In this document: piece by piece, positions 63,618 through 64,000 of the stretch
Position numbering within the stretch: the stretch's first letter is position 1
How the letters are laid out: every line of letters begins with the position of its first letter
Assembly: GCF_007997075.1 (NCBI RefSeq)
Contig: NZ_VORS01000004.1
Span: 62,001 to 126,000 of the forward strand
Direction: 5' to 3'
Length of the DNA stretch: 64,000 nt
From: Polaribacter sp. IC073
GTDB lineage: Bacteria > Bacteroidota > Bacteroidia > Flavobacteriales > Flavobacteriaceae
Translations under genes and position numbers: made by a program
The notes under the pieces: generated by a model
What the model was told of the DNA's origin: nothing
The model's input: only the letters and a program-made list of their open reading frames with translations
The model's database searches: none

Positions 63618-64000
63618 ATGGAAAAGCCAACTGTAGATAACAAAAAAGACAATCGTTTTGAGTTGCTCAGAGAACTTTTATTAGCCGAGGATAGAGATAA
63701 ATTTACAGCTCTAAGTGAAGAAATTATCGAGAAAGAAAAACTGTCTAAAAGAGTAACCCCTCTTGTAGATGAGAAAATTGAAGATCTTCGCCGTAATTTT
63801 CCAGAATATTTTGGAGATACAATTACTCAAACAATAAAAATTCAAATTAGAGATTCTCAAGATGAAGTAGTAGAAGCTTTGTACCCAATTATGGGTAAAT
63901 TGATTAAGAAAGCTATTGTTAGTGAAATCACTAAGTTATCTGACAGTATTAATAAAACAATCAAAGAGAAATTCTCTATAAAAGAAATTTTCACACGTTT
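63618..64000 (+). CDS. N-terminal part of an OmpA-like envelope protein (runs off the window)
   Basis: The frame opens with ATG at 63618, directly after the preceding stop, and remains open to the window end (127 codons). It starts with a charged helix NRFELLRELLLAEDRDKFTALSEEI, then LVDEKIEDLRRNFPEYFGDTITQTIKIQI, RDSQDEVVEALYPIMGKLIKKAI. This matches the N-terminal part of flavobacterial cell-envelope OmpA-domain proteins; the OmpA domain itself would lie beyond the edge. Function is inferred from that pattern. Confidence 0.7.
   Translation, partial: MEKPTVDNKKDNRFELLRELLLAEDRDKFTALSEEIIEKEKLSKRVTPLVDEKIEDLRRNFPEYFGDTITQTIKIQIRDSQDEVVEALYPIMGKLIKKAIVSEITKLSDSINKTIKEKFSIKEIFTR

Overview
This window is AT-rich chromosomal DNA of a marine-type Flavobacteriaceae bacterium. 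A Polaribacter/Tenacibaculum-like genus fits best, but the sequence does not settle it. Four things point there: Bacteroidetes -7 promoter boxes (TAnnTTTG) in front of many genes instead of Shine-Dalgarno sequences, bacillithiol synthesis (bshC), typical Bacteroidetes families (DUF1343, DUF1573, DUF6146, CNT carriers with a periplasmic N-domain), and the gene order etfB-etfA-bifunctional nuclease-nupC-thyA-folA. I saw no rRNA, tRNA, CRISPR array, prophage or intact insertion sequence. Most of the window is ordinary core genome, with several small accessory or decaying patches.

Layout. 1-6.4 kb: electron transfer flavoprotein, DUF151 nuclease, nucleoside carrier, thymidylate synthase, CBM48 protein and dihydrofolate reductase, so a nucleotide/folate block. 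6.4-10.5 kb: small lipoprotein, 3-methyladenine glycosylase, membrane protein, MazG-like pyrophosphohydrolase, DMP19 protein and a broken VOC gene. 10.8-14.6 kb: two S15-type exported hydrolases. 15-21.8 kb: YgiQ radical SAM protein, a decayed ParE-type toxin-antitoxin pair, a methyltransferase coupled to an FAD monooxygenase with a DnaJ-like zinc head, a dienelactone hydrolase and a LOV-like PAS protein without the photoactive cysteine. 22-25.4 kb: an exported sulfite-dehydrogenase-like molybdoenzyme, a membrane cytochrome c and a fatty acid hydroxylase in one operon, with a divergent membrane protein. 25.5-29 kb: SigZ-type sigma factor, a 36-residue cysteine-rich metallothionein-like protein and an M14 peptidase.

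29-37 kb: methyltransferase, bshC, rlmF, membrane protein, BON-LysM protein, lpdA, argS. 37-44.7 kb: cysteine-cluster protein, NamZ-type muramidase, FtsX/LolE-type permease, cystathionine beta-synthase-type enzyme, M19 dipeptidase, lipA. 45-50.4 kb: a minus-strand run of small Cys protein, glycosyltransferase, ECF sigma factor and Nramp-like carrier, then aminotransferase and murB. 50.5-64 kb: aspartyl protease with PDZ, DUF1573 protein, valS, OmpA lipoprotein, kdsB plus HAD phosphatase, small proteins, a complete ECF sigma/anti-sigma/CpxP-like operon, a large conserved unknown protein, an MBL-fold hydrolase and two paired coiled-coil proteins at the right edge.

Two families of dispersed intergenic repeats recur. 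One ends in a CAATCnCTAACGC-like motif and has a head-to-head copy near 40.5 kb. The other has the TGTCATTnCGA...AATCT pattern. Several genes have starts other than the longest possible one, and these are corrected here: 15085, 21830, 23402, 26072, 31445, 52426, 57103, 59657 and 62367. Two short genes, 26154-26264 and 56835-57002, were found by reading the intergenic DNA.
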